The notes: generated by a model not told the origin, from the sequence alone. A stretch of DNA of 64,000 bases from Caldithrix abyssi DSM 13497 (GCA_945865405.1 CAMBDS010000006.1:44272-108271); one strand, 5' to 3'; numbered from the stretch's first letter, positions 35,460-44,674 are shown. Translations and numbers: made by a program.

Positions 35460-36788
35460 CTACTTCAGCAAGGTGATGGGTTTCGTCACAATGCCGTGCC
35501 CCGAATTAAGTTCCACGAAATAGAGACCTGAGGGAAAGCCTGCGGCGTTCCATGAATACGATCCAGAAGACCGGACGAGACCTGAATGGAGCGTCTGGCC
35601 GGACTGGTTGAAAATGCGAAGATTCGAGGCACCTGTATATGGCATCGAATAGTGGATGAACAAAGTGCTGTTGAAAGGGTTGGGGTAAACATCGAAAGAA
35701 TAATCAGCCGGAACGATTTCCTTTAATTCTGCCGAAAGAATTTCTGGCATTTCGACGAAATAGATATTCCCATGAGCAGATACGAATAAATTTCCGTTCG
35801 CCGCAGCAAGCATATTCCAAATTGGCGGTCCCGAGTAATATCCGACCAAACGCGGATGCTCCAGTTCAGAAAAATCGTAAGCCAGCAACCATCCATCGAA
35901 TAGGTTGTTATCAATGCCAATAAAAAGGATGTTCCGTATAAATGCAACCTGGCTTATCTCGCCCTGGATCGTATCGGGTAATGAGATCTGCTGGACACGA
36001 TCTAACCCTTCTTGACCGAGTACTCTCTCGAAAACAACGGTTCGACTGTCTTCATTCGAGACGAGTAGATCATTGTATTCTATCATGTTTTGACGAGAAA
36101 TCATTTCATTCTCATTTGACCGGAAAAGTGTGATCAGCGAATCTCTGGCGCCCTCAAACCCTAAGATTGAAATCCCCCTTGACACAGTTGCATGCACGAC
36201 GTATTCTCCAACGCTCACCATTTCCACGAACTCAGATACTACATGCGTGCGAGTGGGATTGTCAATATGATCGAGGTTTACCTTTAGTAAACTAAATACT
36301 CCAACGCTATATAGATTTCTGTTCAGCAGGCTGATAGCGGATGGTTGATTTACTGCATAGTGGTCCATCTCCCGATAGTTCAATCGATGTCTCCCATCAC
36401 TATCAAAAATACTGAGCCACCAGTTGGTTTCAAACACGGGAATATGTTGCCTCTCACCCTCCCATCCCGATTGGTGGGATTCCCAATCTGAGACTATTAC
36501 TTCGCCATTCGTAGTCAATAATCTCCTGCCTTTTTGCATGGATCGTCTTACATACTCGCATACTCTGCGCTCTAAGACTGGGCTCACCGGGTTTGCCATA
36601 TCCCAAACTCTGATGAGAACTGAATTGCGCACAGGCATATAAGTCTCTGTACCCACAAGATCGCCTGAGCCACCGGGAATAAGGTCGCCCTCAATTCCGA
36701 TTGGGACGAGTGACATTGACAAACTATCATTCCCATTTGCTTCTAAAGGCAACAGCCCCGCAAATAGTGCACAAATCAAAATTCTCAT
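35460..36788 (-). CDS. Secreted beta-propeller-like protein with type IX-like sorting tail
   Basis: This 442-aa exported protein starts with a signal peptide (MRILICALFAGLLPLEANG). Residues about 25-355 contain repeated strands of the LVIVD/propeller kind, with phrases such as NSVLIRVWDMANPVSPVLERRV, VFSLLKVNLDHIDNPTRTHVV and LLAYDFSELEHPRLVGYY. These describe blades in which D-x-S/D-x-P turns recur. The last 80 residues are the sorting domain, beginning YPNPFNSTLF and ending TLLK. It interrupts the run of membrane genes and may be transcribed on its own. Confidence 0.78.
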   Translation of the reverse strand: MRILICALFAGLLPLEANGNDSLSMSLVPIGIEGDLIPGGSGDLVGTETYMPVRNSVLIRVWDMANPVSPVLERRVCEYVRRSMQKGRRLLTTNGEVIVSDWESHQSGWEGERQHIPVFETNWWLSIFDSDGRHRLNYREMDHYAVNQPSAISLLNRNLYSVGVFSLLKVNLDHIDNPTRTHVVSEFVEMVSVGEYVVHATVSRGISILGFEGARDSLITLFRSNENEMISRQNMIEYNDLLVSNEDSRTVVFERVLGQEGLDRVQQISLPDTIQGEISQVAFIRNILFIGIDNNLFDGWLLAYDFSELEHPRLVGYYSGPPIWNMLAAANGNLFVSAHGNIYFVEMPEILSAELKEIVPADYSFDVYPNPFNSTLFIHYSMPYTGASNLRIFNQSGQTLHSGLVRSSGSYSWNAAGFPSGLYFVELNSGHGIVTKPITLLK

Positions 36789-36806
36789 TGCTCATTTCCT
36801 TGGTAA

Positions 36807-36935
36807 TTATTCCTTTTTCGCTTCCACCTTCCAATAACTTCTTCCGTCTGGCGACCGTTGTAATATCTTCCGGTTAATCAATTCCCGCCGAAGCATGGGT
36901 GTGTTATTGAGGGTGTCGCTATTTATGTGATTCAT
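36807..36935 (-). pseudogene. Truncated second copy of DUF2087 protein
   Basis: A 42-codon frame (ATG at 36935, TAA at 36807) repeats the C-terminal third of the DUF2087 protein at 37509. It shares MNH near its start, then LRRELI, RKILQRSPDGRSYWK and a short divergent tail. The N-terminal helical part is missing. It lies on the other side of the DUF4160/DUF2442 pair, so it is most simply a remnant of a tandem duplication of a DUF2087-led unit. Confidence 0.7.
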
Positions 36936-36942
36936 GGTAGTT

Positions 36943-37245
36943 TCAATTTGCTAATCTGATCGTTTGCCTTGAGTCCTTAGGAATTCTATTCGAGTCGAGC
37001 ATTTTCCCGGAAAGTCTTAAAGCATCGGCACAGAAGTCGATACCGCCGGGCCATTCAATCGAACGGCCGCGAGCGCCTAACTTGACGCTTCGAAAGAACT
37101 CTTCGTCTTCCAGACTTCGAAAAATCCCGCCGATCTGTATCGTCTCCTCAAAGCTATTAATGAATCGCGTGCCGTCCGAGTAGGTTAACTGGATGCGATG
37201 CCCGGCTAAAGGCTTCACATCTATAATCTTATGAATTTTCATCAT
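36943..37245 (-). CDS. DUF2442 protein, putative toxin-antitoxin partner
   Basis: This 100-aa protein is of the DUF2442 type: IIDVKPLAGHRIQLTYSDGT, then ETIQIGGIFRSLEDEEFFRSVKL and SIEWPGGIDFCADALRL. Family members usually occur directly after a DUF4160 gene, and the pair is often listed as a putative toxin-antitoxin module without firm biochemistry. Here the start overlaps the DUF4160 stop by 4 bases. Confidence 0.82.
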   Translation of the reverse strand: MMKIHKIIDVKPLAGHRIQLTYSDGTRFINSFEETIQIGGIFRSLEDEEFFRSVKLGARGRSIEWPGGIDFCADALRLSGKMLDSNRIPKDSRQTIRLAN

Positions 37246-37508
37246 TCGAGCGCCTTGATTTTTAGCGGAATTTCACCTTCCTGACACCTACCCCAGTTTT
37301 TTAACAATTCAGAATGATGCTGATGAGCCCACTCCAAAACAAGACTGATTACTCTATTGGGGGCTTCACCTTCGAACAATTCGACGGTCTGTCCGTCGAT
37401 CCTTATCTTGATTTCTTTGGCACCGTAGATGGCATGAAAATGCGGAGGGGAATGATCCAGATACCACATTTTTATTCGGATACCGTAAAACCTTGATATC
37501 TCAGGCAA
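37242..37508 (-). CDS. DUF4160 protein, putative toxin-antitoxin partner
   Basis: This 88-aa protein has the DUF4160 pattern: PEISRFYGIRIKMWYLDHSPPHFHAIYG, with the conserved PPHFHA, then a basic strand EIKIRIDGQ and an ending WAHQHHSELLKNW. It starts at TTG directly after the DUF2087 stop and is coupled to DUF2442. Function is unknown beyond the suspected toxin-antitoxin pairing. Confidence 0.82.
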   Translation of the reverse strand: MPEISRFYGIRIKMWYLDHSPPHFHAIYGAKEIKIRIDGQTVELFEGEAPNRVISLVLEWAHQHHSELLKNWGRCQEGEIPLKIKALE

Positions 37509-37805
37509 TTACTTTCCAGCGTAATCAGAATTTGACGAATTCTCCATCTTCCAATAACTTCTTCCATCCGGCGACCGCTGTAATATCTTCCGGGTGATAA
37601 GCTCCCGCCGAAGCAACGCCGGATCGTTGAACGTGTGGTTCATGTTGAGTATCTTGTTGATCTCTTGCGCGTTGTACTCTTTACCAGCCTCAAACTTTTC
37701 CCCGAGCATATCGAGAAGGAGAAACTGCTTCGCCTGTTTGCTTGGCCAAGATTTGATCTTGCCGTCGGCATCGATGAAGCCGCGAAGTTCGGGGTTGGGT
37801 TCCAT
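37509..37805 (-). CDS. DUF2087 family small protein
   Basis: This 98-aa protein has the DUF2087 layout: a lysine-rich helix (SKQAKQFLLLDMLGEKF), then EYNAQEINKILNMNHTFNDPALLRRELI and RSPDGRSYWK. The fold resembles a winged-helix DNA-binding domain, so a regulatory role for the following DUF4160/DUF2442 pair is plausible but inferred. It follows the long DUF6754 gene by 9 bp and is joined to the DUF4160 start. A relic copy lies at 36807. Confidence 0.78.
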   Translation of the reverse strand: MEPNPELRGFIDADGKIKSWPSKQAKQFLLLDMLGEKFEAGKEYNAQEINKILNMNHTFNDPALLRRELITRKILQRSPDGRSYWKMENSSNSDYAGK

Positions 37806-37814
37806 TCATATACC

Positions 37815-39293
37815 TTAAAAATTCAACGCAAACAACCTTAACCACGCATCCGAAAGCTTCGCGAAAACCCCCGTCCCACCGGAAACGCTCGCCACCGTGG
37901 TTGCTACAACGCCGATAATGATCGAAAACATCGCCATCAATTTGCCGACGTCCTGCCCCCGTAGCGACGCAATCGCGGCGGCGTCTTTCGAGAGGTAAGC
38001 AGATGCGGCGAAGAGCTCCTCGCCAATCAGTGTGTAGTCACATGCCGCCACAAAGAACGGTAGCTGAGTCGGCATCGCTGTCCCCGCAATCTGAATAGCT
38101 CCGACGTGGTTGCCAGTTTCTGCCAGAATCAGTGACTCGGCGAAGAAAGCCCCCATATAAAAACAGGCGGCAGGTTTTTCGCGAACCATAATCCCGTCGA
38201 TAGCCGCCACATAACCGAACTGTTCATCCGTGACGTAATGGACAATGTCGTCGTTGTAGAAATCGGGACGACCGACAGACATATAGGCTTGCTTCACAAC
38301 CTCCCGCCCATTCGACATCACCAATGAGCGTGACACCGGTACATCGAGCCGCGTCTCGTATTGGGCTGTCATTTTGGCTACCGAACCGAGAATGGTCAGT
38401 CCGGCGATAGTCTGGACGTCGTCAAGATCCTGAATTCCGGGAACGAACAAGACAGATTTGCCCATCTCTGTAGCGCGACCAACTGCCTCCTCCACAGCTT
38501 GCAGACCGGCTATCTTGCGGATGTAATGCATTTTGCCGTTACCTGATCTGGCAACATACCATACGATAGCCGTTAGCACAAGCAAGGCAATAATCAGCAG
38601 GTTGATCTTCCCCCAGTTGAACCACGAGGTTTGGCTGACAAGGTTCATCGCTGGCCTTGATTCGAAAATCTCGCCCCGACGATAGCCCCGAACCATGTAG
38701 TTATAAGGAACCCCATGCTTCCCTGAAGCATCGGTAAATTTTGGCATTGCACCGGCAACGCTACCGACAAACTCCCATTCCCCCTGCCCCATCGAGTTTC
38801 TGTAGATGCGATACTCGGTAAAGGTCGATTGCTTCTCGGTTGGCCCCCATTCGAGCGCGATTGCCCCACCAGCATCGTTCGGTACGTCTGTACCCGAAAC
38901 ATTGCCAACTACACCTTGATGAGCAATTGGGGCAAAAGTGGTAGCTCTTGCTACCTCTGCCTCGGCGGTATAAGCTACCAACATGAATTTCATTGCCAGA
39001 ACACCCGGATTGCCGTTTGTGACAGTTTTGGTCGCTGTTCCGGGTAGTTCAGCAACCAATTGGCTATCCATGCCTGCATGAAACCAGAACAACTTGAGCT
39101 GGCTGTTGTCAAGATCGATACCGGAGAGTGACCAGTTCAGCTCGACCTTGGTCATAACTCCCGGAATCGATTCACCTGAAAAATTCTTGATATGAGGCGT
39201 GGAATTGTCCGATTCGGCAGCGTGCGAAACCGTGAAGGAGAGGAGGTGAAGTATAGCGATTACAATCGCTGAGGCGACGCGCAAGCTCTTCAT
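37815..39293 (-). CDS. DUF6754-family membrane protein with fibronectin type III segment
   Basis: This 492-aa protein has a signal peptide (residues 1-26) and a beta-rich exported region of about 100 residues. A fibronectin type III domain follows (about 125-215, with TEYRIYRNSMGQGEWEFVG and PYNYMVRGYRRG), then a transmembrane helix (about 228-245) and a DUF6754 domain. The DUF6754 domain carries GRATEMG, FVPGIQDLDDVQTIAG, GAFFAESLILAETG, GAIQIAGTA and FFVAACDYTLIGEE. A C-terminal helix ends the protein. It is the longer paralogue of 26617-27516. It heads the minus-strand run of unknown membrane proteins and may be the outward-reaching part of an assembly (inferred). Confidence 0.72.
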   Translation of the reverse strand: MKSLRVASAIVIAILHLLSFTVSHAAESDNSTPHIKNFSGESIPGVMTKVELNWSLSGIDLDNSQLKLFWFHAGMDSQLVAELPGTATKTVTNGNPGVLAMKFMLVAYTAEAEVARATTFAPIAHQGVVGNVSGTDVPNDAGGAIALEWGPTEKQSTFTEYRIYRNSMGQGEWEFVGSVAGAMPKFTDASGKHGVPYNYMVRGYRRGEIFESRPAMNLVSQTSWFNWGKINLLIIALLVLTAIVWYVARSGNGKMHYIRKIAGLQAVEEAVGRATEMGKSVLFVPGIQDLDDVQTIAGLTILGSVAKMTAQYETRLDVPVSRSLVMSNGREVVKQAYMSVGRPDFYNDDIVHYVTDEQFGYVAAIDGIMVREKPAACFYMGAFFAESLILAETGNHVGAIQIAGTAMPTQLPFFVAACDYTLIGEELFAASAYLSKDAAAIASLRGQDVGKLMAMFSIIIGVVATTVASVSGGTGVFAKLSDAWLRLFALNF

Positions 39294-39434
39294 TTGGGGT
39301 TGACCCGGTTTGGATTAAATCTCAGTGTAATAACGTAGCTACGAAAGTAGGAAAATGCAAGCGAAGTTTCCGAGCGAATATAGGAAATTTCCAACAGTCA
39401 TAAGTCGGAATATTATGGATTGTGGTGCCGGAGA

Positions 39435-40409
39435 TTAGTCGTAGATTCGAAACATCATGTACTCATCGACGTATCGCTTAATTCCGGTTTCGACAGCAAG
39501 AAATTCCCTTACATAGCCAGCCTTCCGAAGTTTCGCCACAACCGCTTCGGTGTGATATTGGTACTTCTCGCGGATGCTTTCCGGCATATCTATAAAATCA
39601 ATGTTTGCAGGGAGATTCATCGCACTGAAAAGAGCTTTGGCGAGATCGAGCCAGCTTCTTGCCCTACCGGTTCCGCAATTGAAAATCCCGGAATACTCTG
39701 GATTATCATAGAAGTAAAGCGTCGCCGCAACTGCGTCTTCGACATAAATGAAATCCCTCGTCTGTTCACCATCGCGGTAATCAGGGCGATGCGACTTGAA
39801 AAGCCTTATCCCGCCTTCGAGAGAAATCTGCTTGTGAGCTTTGTTGACAAGCGACCGCATCTCGCCTTTGTGATCTTCTCCGGGTCCATAAACATTGAAG
39901 TATTTCAGACCTGCTATCTTGCGGGCATTTCCAGTTTCCAATGCCCAGAGGTCGAACTTCTGTTTCGATTGTCCATAAAGGTTTAGCGGCTCAAGAGCAG
40001 GGGTCACCTCATCACTGTCGTCGTAACCTTTCGCTCCGTCCCCATACGTTGCCGCGCTGGAGGCGTAAACGAATCTGGCTCCGGTCTTCAGTGCCCAGAG
40101 CGCCAGATCTTTCGTGTATTGAAAATTATTGTCATTCAGATAGCTTTCATCAGTCTCAGTTGTTGAGCTGCACGCCCCCATGTGGAAAATACCAGAGACC
40201 GGTGCGAATAGGCCCGAAGTTAATTTTGTGCGAAACTCTGTCTTATCGAAATAGTCGACAAACTTCAGCCTATCGAGATTCTTCTGCTTGTCTGGATGGT
40301 TGAGATGATCGACGATTATGATCTCTTGCGAACCGCGTCTGTTCAGCGCCCGAACGATGTTGCTACCGATAAACCCGGCTCCACCGGTGACGATAAACCG
40401 TTCCTTCAT
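39435..40409 (-). CDS. hldD: ADP-L-glycero-D-manno-heptose 6-epimerase
   Basis: HldD epimerises ADP-D-glycero- to ADP-L-glycero-D-manno-heptose for the LPS core. The extended SDR fold is clear: NAD-binding FIVTGGAGFIGSN, HMGACSSTTE (a family hallmark), catalytic ASSAATYGDG with YGQSKQK, then KYFNVYGPGEDHKG and FIYVEDAV. I place the start at ATG 40409, immediately before the Rossmann fold. A longer in-frame start at 40532 would add 41 residues that overlap the upstream gene. Total length is then 324 aa, normal for the family. Partner enzyme gmhA is at 7818. Confidence 0.93.
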   Translation of the reverse strand: MKERFIVTGGAGFIGSNIVRALNRRGSQEIIIVDHLNHPDKQKNLDRLKFVDYFDKTEFRTKLTSGLFAPVSGIFHMGACSSTTETDESYLNDNNFQYTKDLALWALKTGARFVYASSAATYGDGAKGYDDSDEVTPALEPLNLYGQSKQKFDLWALETGNARKIAGLKYFNVYGPGEDHKGEMRSLVNKAHKQISLEGGIRLFKSHRPDYRDGEQTRDFIYVEDAVAATLYFYDNPEYSGIFNCGTGRARSWLDLAKALFSAMNLPANIDFIDMPESIREKYQYHTEAVVAKLRKAGYVREFLAVETGIKRYVDEYMMFRIYD

Positions 40410-40437
40410 GGCCTGAGACGATATGCAAAATTTTTTC

Positions 40438-41247
40438 TCACTCTCCACCACGCTTGAATTCTGTCGATTTCGCCCAAACTCGCCCAAAGTAAAGTTGACT
40501 CTGCATCTGGATCGGCATGTGAAACTCGTCATCGGTCAACCAGATCTGAAGCGAGCCCTCCTTGCGGAAGATACCGGAAGATTGTAACAGCGGCTCAACA
40601 ACCACGCAATCGAATGTCCCTGCCGGAACCTCGATACGCTCCTTACGATGGACGCGAACCTCAAGCGGATATTGCTTGTCGATGTCGTGCATATCGATGA
40701 AGACAGGTTTGCCAACCTCAAGATCGTACAGCCTCACTTGATAAAAAGCCGCAAGTACATCATGGACAGGCTTATCGAGTATCAGCATCTCAGGCAGCGC
40801 ATCTGCCTTGCGGGTCAGAGCTACGCGATTTACTTCAGGGAAATACTCGACTTTTTTATCGTCTTTGTATTTGCCTTCACGAGTTACCTTCACGTATTTC
40901 CGCGAATACCCCGATTCGACATCACGCCAGGTTATTATTTTATCCCGCACTTTGTAGAAATTATCGACTGTTCGAGTCGATTTCGCTTCCGATACAATCC
41001 TGAGGCAGGGATAACCGTTTACTGTCTCGACCGCTTCGACCTCCATGCGAGCTTCACCACCAAGCACAAACTCAAAGTATATCTTGAAGTTCAGTCTTTC
41101 ACCGATCTTAAATGGGAGATCTTTGTTGTTCTGAGCCTGAAGCGTTGTGACTTGCAAAGAGATCATCAACATCAATGTCAGCGATGCGCCGAATTTTCGG
41201 AGAAGTATTTTTGTAATACCGTTCATACGATCATCAATTCTATTCAA
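40438..41247 (-). CDS. DUF3108 periplasmic protein
   Basis: This 269-aa protein has an N-terminal signal segment (ASLTLMLMISLQVTTLQAQ) and one DUF3108-type beta-barrel-like domain: FKIGERLNFKIYFEFVLGGEA, VNGYPCLRIVSEAKST, then VDNFYKVRDKIITWRD and the ending PIQMQSQLYFGRVWA. Such proteins are periplasmic or outer-membrane associated and often sit among envelope genes, with no defined activity. It lies between the sugar transferase and hldD. An in-frame ATG at 41226 is a second possible start. Confidence 0.78.
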   Translation of the reverse strand: MNRIDDRMNGITKILLRKFGASLTLMLMISLQVTTLQAQNNKDLPFKIGERLNFKIYFEFVLGGEARMEVEAVETVNGYPCLRIVSEAKSTRTVDNFYKVRDKIITWRDVESGYSRKYVKVTREGKYKDDKKVEYFPEVNRVALTRKADALPEMLILDKPVHDVLAAFYQVRLYDLEVGKPVFIDMHDIDKQYPLEVRVHRKERIEVPAGTFDCVVVEPLLQSSGIFRKEGSLQIWLTDDEFHMPIQMQSQLYFGRVWAKSTEFKRGGE

Positions 41248-41256
41248 GATCTGAAT

Positions 41257-42672
41257 TTAATACGAGTTCTCACCCTTGATCACAGCCACGAAGGTCATAA
41301 TCAATATTTTTAAGTCCAATCCCAAAGACCAATTCTCAACGTAGTGCCGGTCATACTTCGTCCGTTCTTCAATCGGGACGTTCCCACGTAGCCCGTTAAC
41401 CTGAGCCCATCCGGTTAGTCCTGACCGGACTCGGTGCCGTTCATGATAGCCCTCGATTCGTTCTGCGAATTGCTTGACAAATTCGGGACGTTCCGGCCTT
41501 GGCCCGACGAGGCTCATGTCGCCTTTGATGATGTTCCAGAGCTGAGGCAGTTCATCAAGGCTCCACCGCCGCAGAAACCTGCCAATGCCCGTCACGCGCG
41601 AGTCGCCTTCCTTAGCCCAAACCGGACCCGACGCAACCTCGGCATCGATCTTCATCGAACGAAACTTGATACAATCGAACACAACTCCATCGAGGCCGAC
41701 TCGTCGCTGGTAATAGAATATCGGCCCATGGCTTGACAATTTTATCAGCAGGGCGATAAGTACCAACAGCGGCAACAGAAACAATCCAACCAAAGATGAA
41801 AAGGCAATATCAAAAGTCCGTTTGGCAATCCCTTCCCATCCGGTGAACGGTACATCCCTTAACAACCAGAGCGGCACTCCACCAATCTCGACTACCCTTC
41901 TGGGTAGAGGGCGATCTCCCTCAAGTTCAGGAAGGTAAAGGAACTCGACATTCACGCCGTAACAAGCTTTGGCAAGGATTGGCAATGGATCAACTCCCTG
42001 CGAGGTCGATGATATTACCAACACATCCAGCGAGTACTCTTTTATTACACGTCCAGCTTGCTCTAATGATCCAAGATTCGTCAATTCGATTTGGTTAGAC
42101 AAGTCAGCTTGCGACCGTGGCCCAATAAATCCCGCCACCTTTAACCCGTATTCGGGATGGGTTTCGAGACGGTGGATCATTCCCTCAACCTGTGACCCAG
42201 TCCCAACCAATGCGGCCTTACGAGCAATTTTCCCACCACGGAAAAGGCGTATCCTGATCCACCTGCCAGCCAGCCTTGAAATCAGCAATCCCGTACCACT
42301 GACGAGAAAAAGCGCGGTCATTGTCAGCCTTGAAAATGAAGCCCCGCGATAGAAAAAGAGCCCTGCGAGCAATAGAGTGAACGAAACGACGAACCTCTTC
42401 CCTACTCCGAAGATCTCATCGAGGTTGCTTTCTGCCCTTGGAAATCTGTAAAAACCGGCAGACGTTAAAAGAACAATCGTCAACAGCGTGAAGGTTATCG
42501 CGAGACGAAAATACCAATGAAAAGGCGGAAGAGCGGTCACAATCGGAGCCACATCTGTCACGACTGGACTAAACCTTATACCGTAGGCAAGAAGCGTCCC
42601 TCCGAAAAGCGTAACAGCATCCGATACCATTGCCACACCACCAAGCCAGAGCAGACTCTTGCCCGCCTTCAT
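41257..42672 (-). CDS. Polyprenyl-phosphate sugar phosphotransferase (exopolysaccharide initiator)
   Basis: This 471-aa enzyme starts exopolysaccharide or O-antigen repeat synthesis by moving a sugar-1-phosphate to undecaprenyl phosphate. Four N-terminal membrane helices precede a CoA-binding-like Rossmann domain (about 140-250). The C-terminal catalytic domain has KRTFDIAFSSLVGLFLLPLL, KFRSMKIDAE, RFLRRWSLDELPQLWN and GDMSLVGPRPERPEFV. I choose ATG 42672, which gives the ATGA overlap with the glycosyltransferase stop. A longer frame begins at 42705. UppP, which recycles the carrier lipid, is two genes upstream. Confidence 0.9.
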   Translation of the reverse strand: MKAGKSLLWLGGVAMVSDAVTLFGGTLLAYGIRFSPVVTDVAPIVTALPPFHWYFRLAITFTLLTIVLLTSAGFYRFPRAESNLDEIFGVGKRFVVSFTLLLAGLFFYRGASFSRLTMTALFLVSGTGLLISRLAGRWIRIRLFRGGKIARKAALVGTGSQVEGMIHRLETHPEYGLKVAGFIGPRSQADLSNQIELTNLGSLEQAGRVIKEYSLDVLVISSTSQGVDPLPILAKACYGVNVEFLYLPELEGDRPLPRRVVEIGGVPLWLLRDVPFTGWEGIAKRTFDIAFSSLVGLFLLPLLVLIALLIKLSSHGPIFYYQRRVGLDGVVFDCIKFRSMKIDAEVASGPVWAKEGDSRVTGIGRFLRRWSLDELPQLWNIIKGDMSLVGPRPERPEFVKQFAERIEGYHERHRVRSGLTGWAQVNGLRGNVPIEERTKYDRHYVENWSLGLDLKILIMTFVAVIKGENSY

Positions 42673-43814
42673 CTGAGCGCTTCCCCCTCCGACTGCCGCC
42701 GCCAAGCCTCCGATATAGAGTACGAGATTTTCTCTCTAAAATGTGCAGGCGCAAACTTTTCCGCATTGGCGCGGGCATCGGTTGGGCGAAAAAGAGCTGG
42801 ATTGAAGTCTTTGATCACATTAGATAGGGATTCGACCGTTGGCTGGTGAAAGAAGACGCCTGTCGGAGCTTCACCACTCGCGACGACCGTTTCGAGTGCT
42901 CCGCCTCTCCCATACGCAATCACTGGTCTTCCAGCCGCCTGCGCTTCCAAAGGCGCAATCCCGAAATCTTCTTCGGCCGGGTGAATAAAAGCGAGAGCGT
43001 CAGCATAAATGCCTTGCAGATCCTTAAAGTCTATCGAACCGAGAAACTCGGTGTTCTTTCCGGCAAAAGACCTTAACCTCGAATGCTCTGGCCCGTCGCC
43101 GATGATCTTCAGGGGTCTTCCCAAACTTTCGCACGCCGAGATCGCCAGATCGATCCGTTTATAGGGAACCAGTGCCGAAACTGTTAAGAAATAGCCGCCC
43201 TTGCCTTCACCGGGCTTAAAATTATCGACTTCTACAGGCGGATGGATCACCTCTGCGTCGCGCCTATAATACTTGATGATGCGGTTGCGAACATGCCCCG
43301 AATTGGCAATAAACCGGTCAACGCGAGTTGATGACGAGGCGTCCCAATTGCGTAAATAGTGCGCGGCGAACCCTGCTATCCCCCGTCTGAATTCGGTTGT
43401 GTCAGTTCCGCTCAGGTACTCCCCCCTCATGTCCCAGACATACCGCATCGGCGAATGGACATAGCTGACGTGAAGGGCGTCCGGAGGTGGAATCGCCCCT
43501 TTGGCAACACAGTGACTGCTTGAGAGGACGAGCTGGTAACCTTTGAGTTCGAACGACTCTATTGCCCAAGGGAATAGTGGCAACCAAGAGCGGAAGTGGC
43601 TACGTGCAAAGGGTAGCTTAACCAGCGACGATTCAAACACTTGATGGGACGATATAAGCGGACTGACCCGATCCCGGTCATAAACAAGCGTAAAGATGTC
43701 CGCCTGAGGGAAAAGCTTTAGAAGTTCCTCAAGGACGCGCTCGCCGCCTCGCATACCGGTCAGCCAATCATGAATGATGGCGACGCGTTTTATGTCACTG
43801 AGCCGGGAGGCCAT
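42669..43814 (-). CDS. GT4-family glycosyltransferase
   Basis: This 381-aa retaining GT-B glycosyltransferase has IIHDWLTGMRGGERVLEELLKLFPQADIFTLV at the N-terminus (acceptor side). In the C-terminal half it has VSALVPYKRIDLAISACESLG and IIGDGPEHSRLRS. The donor-binding stretch AFIHPAEEDFGIAPLEAQAAGRPVIAY carries the EX7E motif. It probably adds a mannose-type sugar to the lipid-linked repeat started by the downstream sugar transferase. The specificity is inferred. It overlaps uppP by 20 bp and the sugar transferase by 4 bp. Confidence 0.88.
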   Translation of the reverse strand: MASRLSDIKRVAIIHDWLTGMRGGERVLEELLKLFPQADIFTLVYDRDRVSPLISSHQVFESSLVKLPFARSHFRSWLPLFPWAIESFELKGYQLVLSSSHCVAKGAIPPPDALHVSYVHSPMRYVWDMRGEYLSGTDTTEFRRGIAGFAAHYLRNWDASSSTRVDRFIANSGHVRNRIIKYYRRDAEVIHPPVEVDNFKPGEGKGGYFLTVSALVPYKRIDLAISACESLGRPLKIIGDGPEHSRLRSFAGKNTEFLGSIDFKDLQGIYADALAFIHPAEEDFGIAPLEAQAAGRPVIAYGRGGALETVVASGEAPTGVFFHQPTVESLSNVIKDFNPALFRPTDARANAEKFAPAHFREKISYSISEAWRRQSEGEALR

Positions 43815-44643
43815 TCTTCAGTAGAATAAGGAGAACGACTCCCACAACAAGACGGTAAATGATAAACAGAGATGTTGAGTGTTTTTTAAGATATTCGAGC
43901 AGAAAGGCTATGGACAAGTACCCCACAATACCGGAAACCAATGTCGCGACGATGATGCTTGGCAAGCCGATGTCCATGGAGAGCAACGCCTCATGTTCAT
44001 CGATCAACTCAAATAGCCCGGCTGCAAAGACGGAAGGGAGCGAAAGCAGAAACGAGAATCGCGCTGCAGTCGCCCGATCAAGCCCCATAAAGAGCCCGCC
44101 GGTTATTGTCGTCCCTGAGCGTGATGAGCCGGGAATCAGCGCCACCGCTTGCGAGAGCCCGACAACAATCGCATCGCTCCACTTGAGGTCTTCAAGTTTC
44201 TTAAGTTGTTGGCCCCTACGCACTCGAAATTTCATGACTAATTCGGCGGCGGCAAGCAACAACGCCAAAACGATCATCGATGCTGAGATGACATAAAGTG
44301 ATCGCAAGCTGGTCGTAATCATATCCTTAAACAATATTCCCAACACCACAATAGGTACGGTACCGAGAGCAATCATCCAACCGAGCCGGGCGTTGAACTC
44401 TCCCAAAGGCCTACCGGTCATCAATCCGTTTACGACACTGACAACAATTTTGACAATGTCTTTCCAGAAGTAAAGCAATATCGCAACGAGAGTGCCAAGT
44501 TGAATAACTGCCGTAAAAGCGGCTCCGGGGTCTTCCCAACCGAGCAGTGCCGGAGCAATCCGCAGGTGAGCAGTACTACTGATTGGCAAAAACTCAGTCA
44601 ACCCTTGTACGACGCCTAATGTAGCTCCCTGAAGTATTGTCAT
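43795..44643 (-). CDS. uppP: Undecaprenyl-diphosphatase
   Basis: UppP (BacA) dephosphorylates undecaprenyl pyrophosphate in the inner membrane, recycling the lipid carrier of peptidoglycan and polysaccharide synthesis. The protein is 282 aa with about eight helices. Both catalytic loops are present: GLTEFLPISSTAHL near the N-terminus and LIPGSSRSGTTITGG in the second half. Its position upstream of a GT4 glycosyltransferase and a sugar phosphotransferase fits carrier-lipid supply for the same polysaccharide. Confidence 0.95.
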   Translation of the reverse strand: MTILQGATLGVVQGLTEFLPISSTAHLRIAPALLGWEDPGAAFTAVIQLGTLVAILLYFWKDIVKIVVSVVNGLMTGRPLGEFNARLGWMIALGTVPIVVLGILFKDMITTSLRSLYVISASMIVLALLLAAAELVMKFRVRRGQQLKKLEDLKWSDAIVVGLSQAVALIPGSSRSGTTITGGLFMGLDRATAARFSFLLSLPSVFAAGLFELIDEHEALLSMDIGLPSIIVATLVSGIVGYLSIAFLLEYLKKHSTSLFIIYRLVVGVVLLILLKNGLPAQ

Positions 44644-44674
44644 GAATTGACTTTGATTTGGAAGTAATCTGTCA

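Noticed and set aside
40648..41313. 221-codon plus-strand frame
   Set aside because: Antisense to the DUF3108 protein and the end of the sugar transferase. No family features.
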